64,000 nt of DNA from Auriscalpium vulgare (Eukaryota > Basidiomycota > Agaricomycetes > Russulales > Auriscalpiaceae): the NCBI GenBank assembly GCA_019915015.1, contig JAHBBC010000004.1:310001-374000 (forward strand), in the 5' to 3' direction. Within the stretch, counting starts at the first letter, position 1; every line of letters begins with the position of its first letter. Below, one piece after another: positions 10,829-23,920 of the stretch. The notes under the pieces were generated by a model that ran no database searches, was not told where the DNA came from, and saw only the letters and a program-made list of their open reading frames with translations. Both the position numbers and the translations under genes were made by a program.

Positions 10829-12241
10829 CGCAGATTGCTGCGGCGTCTTCGTGGCTTCTCGACTCCACCAGCCGGCCTCTCATCGTTGTCGCGCTGCGTC
10901 CATCGCCCGTCGGCAGGCATGCGTGTTCTGTTCGTACATGGCTCGTTCTCGTCGCTGAACACGACTTGGAGAGCCCACATCGGGTGCGCACTAAGGTGTG
11001 TCAGTCCTGTACTGCTGTTAGTCGAGATGATTGCTTACCGTCTTGCGTAGACTGGCGCGCCGTTCCATCTAGCAGTGAGTCAGAGGAGGGCGTCGTCATG
11101 GCGACATGTTCGGCGCGTCAGGTGCATTCCATGGGCCGGGTTTATCGTTGCTGACGACGTCTTCTGGACGTGTATGTTGCATGCATGGGCGTCGACATCG
11201 GCGCGGTGTGATGAGAGCAAGACTTGAGCGTGCTGGGAGCGAGGGTTGAGCGTGTCAGCTTGCGGTGGGCGTGCCAGTGGACGCCATTTGGAACGTCGGC
11301 GAGGGCGTTGGCGGCATTATCGGCGAGGGAGCAGTGGTCTGAGTCAGGACGTGCGGAAGGCGAAAAAAAGGCAGGCAGAAGAGACATACCCTTGTGCGAG
11401 TCACCTCGTTCAACCTGGCTGAGTTTAATGGTGGCTACACCGGAGACAGGCTGATGAGCAAGGGCGTCACTAGTTGAGCAAGCAGGACTGGAGTGTGTGG
11501 GCGCATGGCGAGCAGAGCACGTTCTGGCACAGAGGACGGTCGTTAGTAGAGAAGCATTGAATGGCAGCGAGCACGATCGGGCACGGACCATGTGAATGGG
11601 CAACAGCGACTCTGGTGACCATGAGGTGACAATGAGCGTACAAGTGGCGACCACGAGTGCGACGAAGCGCTCCTCAACATTGATGTCGTCATCCGTTGAC
11701 GTGGCTCTGTGCTCCTCGTTCTGCACGCTGGATGTCGCAGGCCACATACAGATGGGTTCCTTCGTCGGTTGGCAAGTGGCCGTGCAGGGGCGGTTGGCCT
11801 CACCAGAGGACAAGAGCGGGACGGAGGTGGGTGGGGAGCACATCAGCTTTGAAAATGAACACAGTCACGTGACCTTGTGGCACTGCCAGCAAAGCACCCA
11901 TGGGCGACATAGGAGGAGGTGGGGATGTCATAGGTCTTCCATCCCTGGTGTAGATGATACAAGCTGACCATAAGGGAGCAACACAGTCAGCAATCTGAGA
12001 GGCTGAAGCGGTAGAAAGCAGAAAACTCACCTGTTGATCAAATTTTGTGCGACGTGTTTATGTTAGAAACAGTGGGTAAGAACCGGTGGATGAGACCATC
12101 AATAATTGTCTGACCACACCAGGAGGCTACGTATACACGCAAGCCCCGTTATTCCTGGCGGGTTTACGACAGAGGGAAGAGGGAAGGAGCAAGTGCCAGC
12201 GAAGGGCACGCGGCGCGCGATAAAGAACAGGGCGTGGGAAG
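10829..12241 (-). repeat. Right arm of the 1.4-kb inverted duplication
   Basis: This 1413-bp arm is the inverted partner of 6672-8091. Beyond 12241 the sequence is unrelated to the hAT element or to the DNA left of it, so the repeat ends exactly where the hAT end lies in the other copy. The two arms could fold into a hairpin transcript if transcribed through; that is inference. Confidence 0.9.
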
Positions 12242-12379
12242 TTGTGTTTGGCTGGCTCGCGCGGAAATTGAGATGTGCCACCTGCACTCGAACATGTCAA
12301 ACATGCTTGGGCCATCTGTACGTATGCCAACAATTTCACCCGGTTTTGATTGACGGAAAGCTTCCAGGATGCTCAGCCG

Positions 12380-13677
12380 ATGAACTATGCCAAGAACCGT
12401 CCTCTGCCAGGGCGGCGAAGCAAATACTGCCCTGAGGTGGAGGACGGTGAGATCGTGGAGGAATTATCGCCTGCAGCACTGGTATGTGCACCTAACTTTC
12501 TGTGCTCATGCTTTTACAATGCTCCCTCACAGCTGAAGAAGTTCAAGAACAAAGGCAAACATAAACGCTCGAAAGAGTCGACTAAGAGACACAATGAAGA
12601 ATGGGCTAAATCTAAGAGGCGCAAGGTTTGCCTGAGAGTACATAGGAAAAAAACCGGTAATGCCTTACCTGTCAACATGTTTATTCAGCTGCTAATGTAG
12701 ACTTGTGCGTGTTGCAGCGTACTCGTCTGTGCCAGGCAACTTTGTCGACCGCTTCCTTCGCCGACCTCGGTCTGGTGCACGCGTCATCAAACTGGTCAAA
12801 GAGCACTATCCAACGCCCGCTGCTGACCTTCCTCTGGATGCGGAAACGCGTCCTATGGTCGTGGAGTATGGGCAGGATCACGAGGCGCTAGTGGTGAGGA
12901 TAGAAAAAGCCGTCAAAGCCAAGCGCCTTAAGATCGTGGAGGACGCACTCGTCGCGTTTTTGGCCACCGACCCAAAGTTCCCAAAACCGAAGGGCGATCA
13001 AAATCGGTCCAGCACCCCTGCTCTCCACCTTGGCGCGTGGAGCGTGCAGGGTAACCCTCTGTGTATCACGAGGGACTCCTATGTCCAAAAGCCAGAGACG
13101 CTAAAGGCTATGGACGTCTTCTTGGAGGCGTTCAAGAAGTACGTTGCCCCTAGGATCAGACAGAATTTGTGCCGGCACAATCTTGAGCAGGCGGCCTCTG
13201 TCGAGCGGTAATGTGATTTTCACGTTCATGTGAGCACATGGTTGACCTGGCCGCAGATGCGCTGAGTACGTTCGCCACCTGCCCAACTATCGCAAGGCAT
13301 TGGACTTTGGTGGGGCGTGCTTGTGCATTGCTATCAAGAAAGGCAGCAGCGAAAGAATTCACGTCGACTTCAATGACCACCCGCGCTTCCTCACCCACAT
13401 TGTCCCCATGGGGAATGCCAAAGGCGCGCACGTCGTCTTACCCCAGCTTTGCCAGAGATATGCAGTGGAGCGGGGCACCATGTTTGCTTTCAAGGCCAGA
13501 CGGCTGGCACACTACACCACGCCCCCAACCTCTGGGACTCGCTTGGTGCTCACCTGCTTTACGGATTACATTACTGTAGGAAGGGTGGAAAAGGTGCGCA
13601 AAGGTGATGTGTCAAAGGCCCTACGGAGACGCACCGTGCGCATGTATCCTAATACACGCAGGTTCCCGCTAGTATAG
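12380..13677 (+). CDS. DSBH-fold 2-oxoglutarate/Fe(II) oxygenase-like protein (378 aa)
   Basis: Four exons join in frame: 12380-12481, 12533-12656, 12718-13207 and 13257-13677 (1137 nt). The start is the first ATG of exon 1, 139 bp past the inverted repeat. Residues 35-80 are very basic (KGKHKRSKESTKRH) and may contact nucleic acid. The C-terminal 140 residues have the metal and cosubstrate pattern of the superfamily: HVD in IHVDFNDHPR, a later His in RRLAHYTTPP, and an Arg in GTRLVLTCF. Such oxygenases hydroxylate DNA bases, proteins or small molecules using 2-oxoglutarate. TET/JBP-like members are known to be expanded with transposons in basidiomycetes, which is the closest parallel I can offer; the substrate cannot be read from sequence. 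No frame breaks. Downstream is a dead kinase fragment. Confidence 0.65.
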
Positions 13678-13720
13678 TGAATTTACGTTTCTTGAATGTA
13701 TTGCATGCAACTACTTGTTA

Positions 13721-16020
<2,300 letters not shown>

Positions 16021-16253
16021 ATATAAATCCTTGATTGACCAGTCACATTATCGCGCAGTTGAGCAGGCTGCTGCTGATGGCTTATCAGATCTTGATAAGA
16101 GAGGACAGGTTGCTTGTCGTCTTCTCTCTCCTTTCTTTGTTCCGCCCCTTCCTCAAGTGCATATTACTGCTGCTCTTCTTCCAGTTGTGAGGCAATTCTG
16201 CTCCACTCATATTGACTTTTCCCAGGCTTACAGCTTGAGACAGTAGGTCAGAG

Positions 16254-17498
16254 ATGGATGCCCCAGCCAATGACCTTCTCAATGAGTTCCGTCGCCGCTA
16301 CCACACCTTTGTCGACGTCGTTGGGCAGCTGGCTATCTCTCACTCGGACTCGAATGTCATTGCTAGGCTGGGCGATGATTTGGATCAATACTCTAACCTA
16401 GTCACTGCTGTAAATGCCTCCTTTCTGATAATCTTCTTGATCTAAATTAACACTCACTTGTAGTTTGCTCAACATTTCCCACCACAAGAACTTGAAGTCC
16501 TGCAGAGCAGTCTAGCTTTGATGAGGCAGGATGTCCAGTTCCACTACTCTTTTGCTGTGGATAATTCTCATCATGGTCGCCCTATCGTAATTCAAGAGGT
16601 ACGAACTGGAGGGCGCGGTAGACCTAGGGTCATCATTGATTCAACTTGGCTGGCTTGGGCTTATGGGCACAGGAGTATCCAAGGCATAGCAGACTTCCTT
16701 GGCCTACACAGGTCTACTGTCAGGAATGCTCTTCTGGAATATGGCATAGTTGCACCTCAGATCAATCCCTTCCCAGTGGAAGAAGAGCCTCAGGAAGCTG
16801 ATGATATTGATCAAGGAGATCTGTAAGGTTCTATTTTTTCAAGTGGTGATTTTGCTGACATCTTGGAGTGAATCAGTGTAGAGAATCTCACTGGCCACCA
16901 AGAGCCAGATGATTTGCTGGAGCCTGCGCTAGATGTTCAGCCTGAGCAACCTGCTCCCAGTAGAGTGATAGGTAAATTTTGACACTCTTAACCTTTCAGT
17001 ATCATCCAAATTGACTTTTAAGCTAGTGTCTTACACAGGGCCTCTTTCTGTGATCTCTGATCAGGATCTTGACTCATCCATCAATGGTCTGAGAACCCAC
17101 TATCCTAGGGCTGGAGTATCTACACTCTGGGGAATGCTCAGAAATACTGGGACCAGAGTATCCAGAGAAAGAATCAGACAGTCTCTTCTGAGAATAGACC
17201 CTGTTCACAGAGTCTTCTCCAGAATCAGGATCAGGCCCAGAAAGTACCAAGTGGCTGGACCAAATTCTCTTTGGCATCATGATGGGCAGCATGGTATGAT
17301 GATGTTCTCTTATGGCTCTCTATTGGTCTGATCACTTCTGCAGGCCTAATCCACTACCGAATTGTGATCCATGGCTTTATAGATGGCTACTCTGGCTTGA
17401 TTGTTGGGCTGCAAGCTAGTGACAACAATAGAGCCCAAACAGTGCTAGACTTGTTCCTTAGAGCAGCTAGGGTCTATGGTGTTGCCTCAGTTGTTTAA
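16254..17498 (+). CDS. Integrase-core (DDE/rve) transposase, truncated (339 aa)
   Basis: Five exons join in frame: 16254-16409, 16464-16822, 16877-16971, 17039-17293 and 17344-17498 (1020 nt). Residues about 90-140 form a helix-turn-helix (HRSIQGIADFLGLHRSTVR) preceded by GRGRPRV. The C-terminal part matches the start of an integrase catalytic core: LWHHDGQHG with the first catalytic Asp, then VIHGFIDGYSGLIVGLQ and SDNNRAQTVLDLFLRAARVYG. The frame stops shortly after, before the positions of the second Asp and the Glu, and the 3' end of an opposing gene begins 69 bp later. The product should lack strand-transfer activity. Related cores occur in integrase-like transposons of fungi and animals; the exact superfamily is uncertain. 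CpG is normal in the first 350 bp and nearly absent afterwards. Confidence 0.75.
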
Positions 17499-19980
17499 TT
17501 GAAAATCTAGGGCATGAATAAAGGCCCTACTTGTATGAGATGTGAGATACACAGCTATGAAATTGTTTATATAACAACAGGCTTGTAGTTAGCCCAGAGT
17601 GTGAAGGCCTGCTGAGCAGTAAGGCTGCCATCTGCCAGTCCAGTAAGTCCAGCCTCTTGAGCAGCTTTGATAGTATCAAAGCCAGTCTCAGAAGACTGGA
17701 ACATAGTAGCCATATTGAACCAGACCATACTTCCTCTACCAGCATCATCTCCATCTTGGATAGGCTGGGAGTTCCAAGGGGTAGGCAGATCTCCATCTGT
17801 TGTGACAAATTGGATATCTAGCAAAAGAGTGTCATTCACATGAGTTGGAAAAGAAACAAATAATGCATACCATTGACATCTATGTTGAAATGATAGAACA
17901 GGGAGGAAGGGTATATGAGCAGCACCCAAGGGGGCAGCTCAATAATTACCCTAGCCTCCCAAATGACAAGCCAAGACCTTTGCCTATAATTAAAGGTGGC
18001 TATATGATGTTAGAGTATAGCGATTGGATAGTGCAACTGGTTACTTACTGCCAGGTTTGGTATAAACCATCAGAGAGCAAACACTGATAGGGTTCTTCTT
18101 ATCTGCATGAGGGATGCTGTGAACCCTAGTAGACCCTTTGGCAAAACAACCGTTGATGCAAAAATTCCAGAAGAGGCCAAAGAGAGGCTTGATTTGGTTA
18201 TGCTTCTCATGCCATGCAGCAGAATCTTCAAACCTCTTCTTGACACCTGGGAACATTAGGCCCACAATATGTGAGACAAATTTACTAGCACATATGATCA
18301 GCTGATGATAGAAATAATATAAAGATCCACTTTACATGAGCTCTTGTATGACAGGTTGACTCAGGAAGTGGTCCACTTTGTCTTGATTGGCTTGATGCCA
18401 GACTGTCAAGAAAGGTTTCTGTAACAAGACATTTTCAGACAGATTACTTCGAAATAATGGTAGCACCAACCACAGAGGACTGTCTGTAATGACCAATGAT
18501 GAGGGGGAAATGATCACCCCTCTGGCCTGTCTTGCAGTTCTTCTGGGTGGTCAAGTCATTCAGCTCATGTCCTATGAGCTTTTGTATCTCTTCCCAGATA
18601 AGATCATTGTTGTCCAGAAGCCATTTGGCTTGAAAAGCTCTGTAGATGAAGAGCCTTTTCTTCTGGTCCACCACAAACAGAGCTGTTTTCCTATTGAATG
18701 GTGGTCAATGTATTTTCTGATTATTAAAAATCCCAACTTACTTGTTTTCCTGGTTCAAGTAAGGAATGGGCCGGAAATATTTCAATTCCTGCTTGATCCG
18801 GTCATTTCTATAAGCCTTAGAGATCTGCTCTCTGGCTTTAGGGGAGGGAGGCTTCCCCTGCCACCCTGTGGAAGTAAAGCTGCCTTGCAGGACAATATTG
18901 AAATGCTCTGTCTGGATCATCTGGCCATCAAGGCTTCTTTTCAGAAGCCTTTGTTGCCTAGTCTCTGATGAGCCCATTGCATAGCCAGTCTTGTTTCTGA
19001 CAGCCCTGTATTTGGCAGCAGAGGCCTTTCCCCTGGGCCTCTTTCGCTTCCTGGAAAGAGAAAGTTAACAAAGTTAAGGCAATGGATTGCTGAGATACTT
19101 ACTTGGAGACAGTGGCTGCTTCCTTCAGAGATGCTTCCCCAATACCAAACGCATGACTGAATCAAGCCATCAGGCAAAGGAGGGTAATGAAAAATGACTG
19201 GCTATGCACCTCTTGATATTGGCTGGGTTCTCTTTAGCCAACTCTATAAAATCCTGGGGCTAGACAGTGTTTAGTAATCTATCAAGTCTGTAGAGCAAGT
19301 CAACACCAACCTGCTCATCCTTATAGAAATAACCTTTGCTTCTGGCATAGTACCCTTCATCTTCAAGTTCCTGACTATACAGACATAGGAAAGTGGTAAG
19401 GAAATATGGGGGACTTGAATAATCAAGATAACCTACCTTTCATTTTTGCCATGAGTTTCCTAAACATCACACAATTAGAATCAATTGAGATGGGTTCAGA
19501 ATAGACTGCACTTACCTCCTCAGACAGATTCCCAGCTTCACTGAAGTCTGAGACTTCACTGGCAGGGGGCAGGCTTGCAGTCTCAGAGGCCCATCCATCT
19601 TCCACCACTTCCCCATCCTCAAGGCCCAAGTCCTGTCCTATCTCACCCTCCTCAACTTCACCCAGGCTGCTCACCAATTCAAAGGCCTGGATATCCAGAG
19701 ACATGCCTGTGGGGTGAAGGACATACTGCTGGAAATCCTGCCCATCTTCCTGGTTGTTCAGCCCCTCCTGCAGGTACAGCACTGCTAGGGTCTCCAGGTT
19801 GAATGGAGAAGCCACCTCTAGAGTGACACCCTAGTACAGTGTTCAGTATGATATATGAACTGGTAATGAAGAGCATGCCTGATCCTGAGCCCCATGCCCT
19901 GTGAGCTTGACCATCTCGGTGTGAGAATCCCTAAAGTCATCTGGGTAAATCAGAGTGTAGTAACAAACAGCCAAACTCAC
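16621..19980. other. CpG desert
   Basis: By hand count only about ten CG dinucleotides occur in 3,360 bp, although C and G are each common (GC roughly 44%, which would predict around 160). TG and CA are frequent. The edges are sharp: the preceding 360 bp hold about 13 CG, and the DNA after 19985 is rich in CG. The segment covers most of the integrase gene and nearly all of the opposing DSBH-like gene. The likely cause is deamination of methylated CpG; selective base usage is the alternative. Confidence 0.85.
17567..19960 (-). CDS. DSBH-like protein of a transposon-associated family, 5' end unresolved
   Basis: Hand splicing from 19960 down to the TAA at 17567 gives one continuous reading frame over about 12 exons. 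Landmarks in order: HTEMVKLTGHGAQDQ, LEVASPFNLETLAVLYLQ, an acidic spacer, GYYARSKGYFYKDEQ, PQDFIELAKENPANIKS, a basic segment KRKRPRGKASAAKYR, LFVVDQKKRLFIYRAF, GHYRQSSV, a core with FGLFWNFCING and VHSIPHADKKN, then SWLVIWEA, PPWVLLIYPSSLFYHFNID and GDDAGRGSMVWFNMATMFQ. HxD in PHADKKN and the later His in YHFNID fit a DSBH metal site, as in 2-oxoglutarate oxygenases. One intron looks GC-AG (CAG|GCATGC). The start codon may lie past the junction near 20 kb or be lost. No nonsense mutation is seen despite the extreme loss of CpG. Confidence 0.6.
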
Positions 19981-19984
19981 ATTT

Positions 19985-22650
19985 TCCTTGTAGACAGCGT
20001 TTGGTGACAGTAGAGAGCAAGGATCGCTGACGATCGCGGACAGATTGCAAGCAGATCAGGTCGAGCAGCCAAGTGATGTCATAGCCATGCTTTGCGCGGC
20101 CACGGCAAGTCGATGCGCACGTCTCTTTTGGTTTCCTGCACACGCTCTTCGACCGGAGCGACACACACATTCCCGTACGTGTCCCCTCCCGCGGTCTCTT
20201 GTGTATTCGTTCGCCTTCCATCACCCGCGCCCGTACACGCAGGACCGCCCGGACGACGCCCGCCTGCTCACCGCTGCGGTCCTCACCTCCGCATCCATGG
20301 CCAACGATCCCACGCATCGCCCGCTGACGGACTGGCACCTCTTTGTGCCTGGCGCTCTGTCGAAGCTGGGTACGTGGCTCTCTCATAGGGTGCGAGGAGC
20401 TGACTTGTGGCATGTGCCATGGCGACGGGCTTGCTCCCCGCGGCAATCCTGTTTGCGGGGCAGCGGCAGTTCTACGAGGTCACCGGAAAGGTGCGTCGAG
20501 TACTGGCTGATCCTCGCAGCCGATACTGACGAAGGTCTTGTGCGCTCCTAGGCAGTCGCAACAGCGGCCATGTAGCGCACACGGACCATGCCCCCGAGCC
20601 CGACCACTACTTCGCCGCGCCGACGCTGCACCACTCGCCCACGTCGGCGCTGGAGAACAACCAGCCGAACTTCGCGCGCATCGCGACCGGGGCGGACACG
20701 CGCACGACGTTGAAGGCGCTGCAGGTTCGCTACGCCAATTACCAGTGCGTATCTCTTCCTCTCCGTTCGAGCGTTCACTGATCACGCGGTGCAGTAACCA
20801 ATAGCCACCCGTTCATCCTGGCCTGGGCACATGCATCCTTCCTCCCTCTCCCCGCACCTCGGGCTCACTTCCCGCATCGTTCGTTTGCTCACCATGTTGG
20901 GTTCGCCGACCGCCGCTCACTAGCAAATCTCCCCAGCTCTCCATACTTGCTCGCCGGTCCCATTTTCCTCCTCTGTACGCGGTTCGACGTCTGGAAGCTG
21001 ATCCTGTTGACCATCGCGGCAGCAGCGGGGCCATCACGTCCCTGTTCGGGCGGGCGGGCGCTCTGCTGAACTACCCGGCGTTCCTCGCGCTGTAGGCATT
21101 CTTCCTGTGGACCTGCTTCGGGCTGCTCATGATCCCGGACTATCTCACATTGAAGCAACGCAATCTCAATGTTGACGGTGAATCGGCTCAACTGGGTTCT
21201 GGCCGTTCGTCGAGGCCACGGTCAGCCAGCCTGCTACTCGCGCAGCGTGCCGCCGGGGCGCAAGGGCCCGTGCATGGACATGAGAAGTTGGTGCGGAAGG
21301 GGCGCGCATGAACGGCGCGGCGGTCGGCTTGGATGGCTACTCAAAGTAAGTCGACTTGCAAGTGGGTGACGACTCTCGCTGATTGTGTCAAGCCCTCTGC
21401 CCGTCCTTTGCATAGTAGTACGTCAACGCCAGCGTACCAGAATCGTCGGAGGGTGAGCCGATCCAGCTCACTCGGCTTACGGCGTCGTTGATCGACTTCG
21501 TACCGCGCACCACGCGTGGTTTGAGCCGCCGGGCAACCTCTTCGGGCTGGCGAATGAACTCGTTAAGTAGGCTCAGACAGCGAGGGAAAATGTGAGTATT
21601 GTTCGACTGTCCCAAAGACATGCCGCCACCCTTTCCTTCCCCTGCAGTCAACACACCCTTCCCCGCGCTTCCGAACGGGCACTACCTTACCGCCGTGCGC
21701 GATAAGCTGGAGATCGTCACGGAGGGCTCGAGCTTGAGGGCGCAGCCGCCAGAGGGCGACTCGCGCGTCGCCACGGGCGTCGTCACGCTGCCGGTGCGCT
21801 ACCGTGGACGCGCTCTCGTCGTGCACAGCGACCAGGCGTACCTCGCGAACTGCACCGCAGAGACGGAGCCCATGCAGGCAGGCTGCAGGCTGACCGTCTC
21901 GTACGCGGTACACCTCAGGACGTCGTCTGGCTCAGCCTGACCTGCTCATCACGCCGAGTGCCTACTTCCTCCACAACCTCGCCCCCGATGTCAACATAGG
22001 TGAACCCGGCGGAGGTGCTGGCCGCTCTCCGTGCCGTTTTGAGCTGCTCGACTGATGCTCAATTGCAGACAAGCTGACTTCAAGGGGCGGCTAGGTGTCC
22101 AGATCCAGCTCAATTGCTGCGGTGCTTCTTGGCCTTTCATGGAGGCCGTGGTCGGCTAGGTGCGCCACTCACGGGCAGCATGATGTCTGGGTGCCAGGGC
22201 CTGTGCATCCCGTAGGCAAAGGTTGCCTACCCTGTAACCAAATGTTGTAGCTACATCTCAATACATGCGCCCAGCTCCATGCGCCTGAGCATCAGCCCGA
22301 CGGGACGGCCGGGCGCGAGACGTCTCCCCCTCTCGCCTTTGGAGCGGCGCTCCTGCGATGGGACCTGCGTGCATGCCGAGGGTCAGAGCTTGCCCAGCGC
22401 GCTAGCAACGTATCACTCACGTGGCAGCGCCCTCTGTGAGCAGGGCCCGTTCCCGTCCTGTTGCGACCTGTAGAGAGGCGGGGTCCTGTCGCCCTGGCGC
22501 GCGCTGTCTGGCCATCCGCTCGTGCGCAATTTCAGTGACTGGTTGGTGGTTGGCATGAAATCATTGGCGGATGAGGGGGCCGGCGTCCGTTGAGACTGCG
22601 ACCCAGTGGAGCGATGTCTACGCACATAGTCAGTCCCTCTGCCGCGCGGA
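19985..22650 (+). pseudogene. Decayed coding sequence including a membrane-protein-like relic
   Basis: Fragments that look protein-coding appear in changing frames: a spliced start near 20297 (MANDPTHRPLTDWHLFVPG), then ATGLLPAAILFAG and QRQFYEVTGK near 20420-20490, then ENNQPNFARIATGADTRTT near 20660, then hydrophobic stretches LLAGPIFLLCTRFDVWKLIL and LWTCFGLLMIPDYLTL near 20945-21155. Frames switch with no clean introns between them. The hydrophobic blocks suggest a multi-pass membrane protein. I do not recognise the family. Confidence 0.35.
21599..21940 (+). pseudogene. Prolyl-4-hydroxylase-like (2OG-Fe(II)) fragment
   Basis: The 114-codon frame contains GVVTLPVRYRGRALVVHS, YLANCTAETEPMQAGCRLTV and SYAVHL in the order seen in the beta-helix of fungal prolyl-4-hydroxylase-like proteins: a conserved strand with a GG-ALVV motif, then the region before the final strand. 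The HxD segment is not intact (the region reads VTEGSSLRAQ), and the frame stops right after the last block. Treated as a relic; identification is tentative. Confidence 0.4.
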
Positions 22651-23529
22651 CCAACAGCCGCTTACCTTGTAGATTGGGTTGTCTGCGCGGTCAAGCAGCA
22701 TGACCTCCTTGTTAAGGCCGGGCGTCGCGCTTCGCTGGGCGCCGGCGGCGGTGTTGCCGCGCGTGTTGATGACGCGCCGTCCATCAGTGGTTGGCGTAGG
22801 TGCGTTCAGTCAACAGCGTCTTGCCAGGGTTCGAAGTCTTGGCGGAGGTGTTGGCGCCAGGGCATGTGAGAGGAGGAAGACGTGCGGCACGGGGGCGTTG
22901 AGAGCGGAGCGCGGGCGACGCGCCGCTCGTGCCCCAGTAGCTGAGCAAGACGCGGGCTTGACCTTGCGCGCATGCTTGGGCGTGGGCGCGCGCCAGCCAC
23001 GACTCACGGCCTGCAACTGCGGCAGCCTAGGAACGGATCAGCCGAAGGTTTTCGGGGCACCTGGCAAGGCTGACTCCCCACCAGAACCATGTGCCTGGCG
23101 GAAGGCGGCCTGCGAAGAGGCAGGCGGCATGCCCGCACAGGACGCGTCGTGGGAGCCTGCAAGAGTGGTGGGGGGCAGTGTGCGAGGGAGAGAGGAGGGG
23201 GGAAGAACCGCTGCGCTCAGACTTGCCGCGTCTTTGGCGTGGCGGTTCTGAGGACAGAGGGCCTACAGGCCAGCAAGTTTGTTGATCCCTCTGATGGGAT
23301 CACATGATCGTGGCCCGAACACCGGTGAGCATTGCGTCACCTTCCTGGTACCGACCGATCACTTGCCTGATTCCGTCCAGACGGTCGTGAACGATGTCCA
23401 CGCTGACATCGCGCCCTTTATTTGCCTGCGGGCCCCTCGGCAACCGCCCACCAACTCTTGCCCGCGCAGTCCAAGCAGGCAGTTCTTGGGCAGTTCACCC
23501 GCGCTCATGGTGTGCCGGAATTCGCCCAC
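22651..23529. other. GC-rich stretch, unassigned
   Basis: On the minus strand near 22680-22800 an open segment (NTRGNTAAGAQRSATPGLN, then LLDRADNPIYK) ends at a plausible donor, which may be another gene fragment. No family is recognised and I see no complete gene. Confidence 0.3.
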
Positions 23530-23920
23530 GAACATCTCGCGCAAAGCGGATGGAGAATACGGGCATCAAAGTGCACCGCAGCAGCAAATGCCGCCAAGGT
23601 CGAGCGCGAGCGCGGGCAGGGCGCACCTCGACTCGATCCAGACGCTCGAGGTCGACAAGCTCATCTGGGCGGTCGGGCGGTGGGCGAACGCGGACAACCT
23701 CGGGCTCGAGGACGTCGGCGGAAGCTGGACAAGACGGGCAGCATCGTGGACAAGCTCCGCTACCAGGGCGCCCCCACCGCAGTGTCGTCGTGCGTACCCG
23801 CGCACATTTACTCCGTTTTTGGCCCGCTGACGTCTGCTGCAGCCATCTGCCCATTGGCACGGTCGGATTCACTGAGCCGGCGGGTGATGTGCGCGACGTC
23901 ATCATGCAGCCTCAGGGCAC
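23530..23920 (+). pseudogene. Glutathione reductase relic
   Basis: Pieces typical of glutathione reductase appear in order but in different frames: MENTGIKVHRSS, then AKVERERG, then LEVDKLIWAVGR with ANADNLGLE, then KLDKTGSIV, and after a short gap HLPIGTVGFTEP, which matches the start of the dimerisation domain. The enzyme reduces glutathione disulfide with NADPH. The FAD-binding N-terminus with its redox-active Cys pair is not found, and at least two frame shifts are needed, so this cannot be functional. It lies among other gene fragments, which suggests a block of duplicated housekeeping sequence. Confidence 0.6.

Noticed and set aside
10248..10991. 247-codon minus-strand open frame
   Set aside because: Half lies in the inverted repeat and half in the spacer, with no domain; a chance fusion of frames.
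6672..12241. A single large transposon with 1.4-kb terminal inverted repeats
   Set aside because: No target-site duplication flanks 6672 and 12241, no transposase is seen in the spacer, and the left edge coincides with a hAT end.
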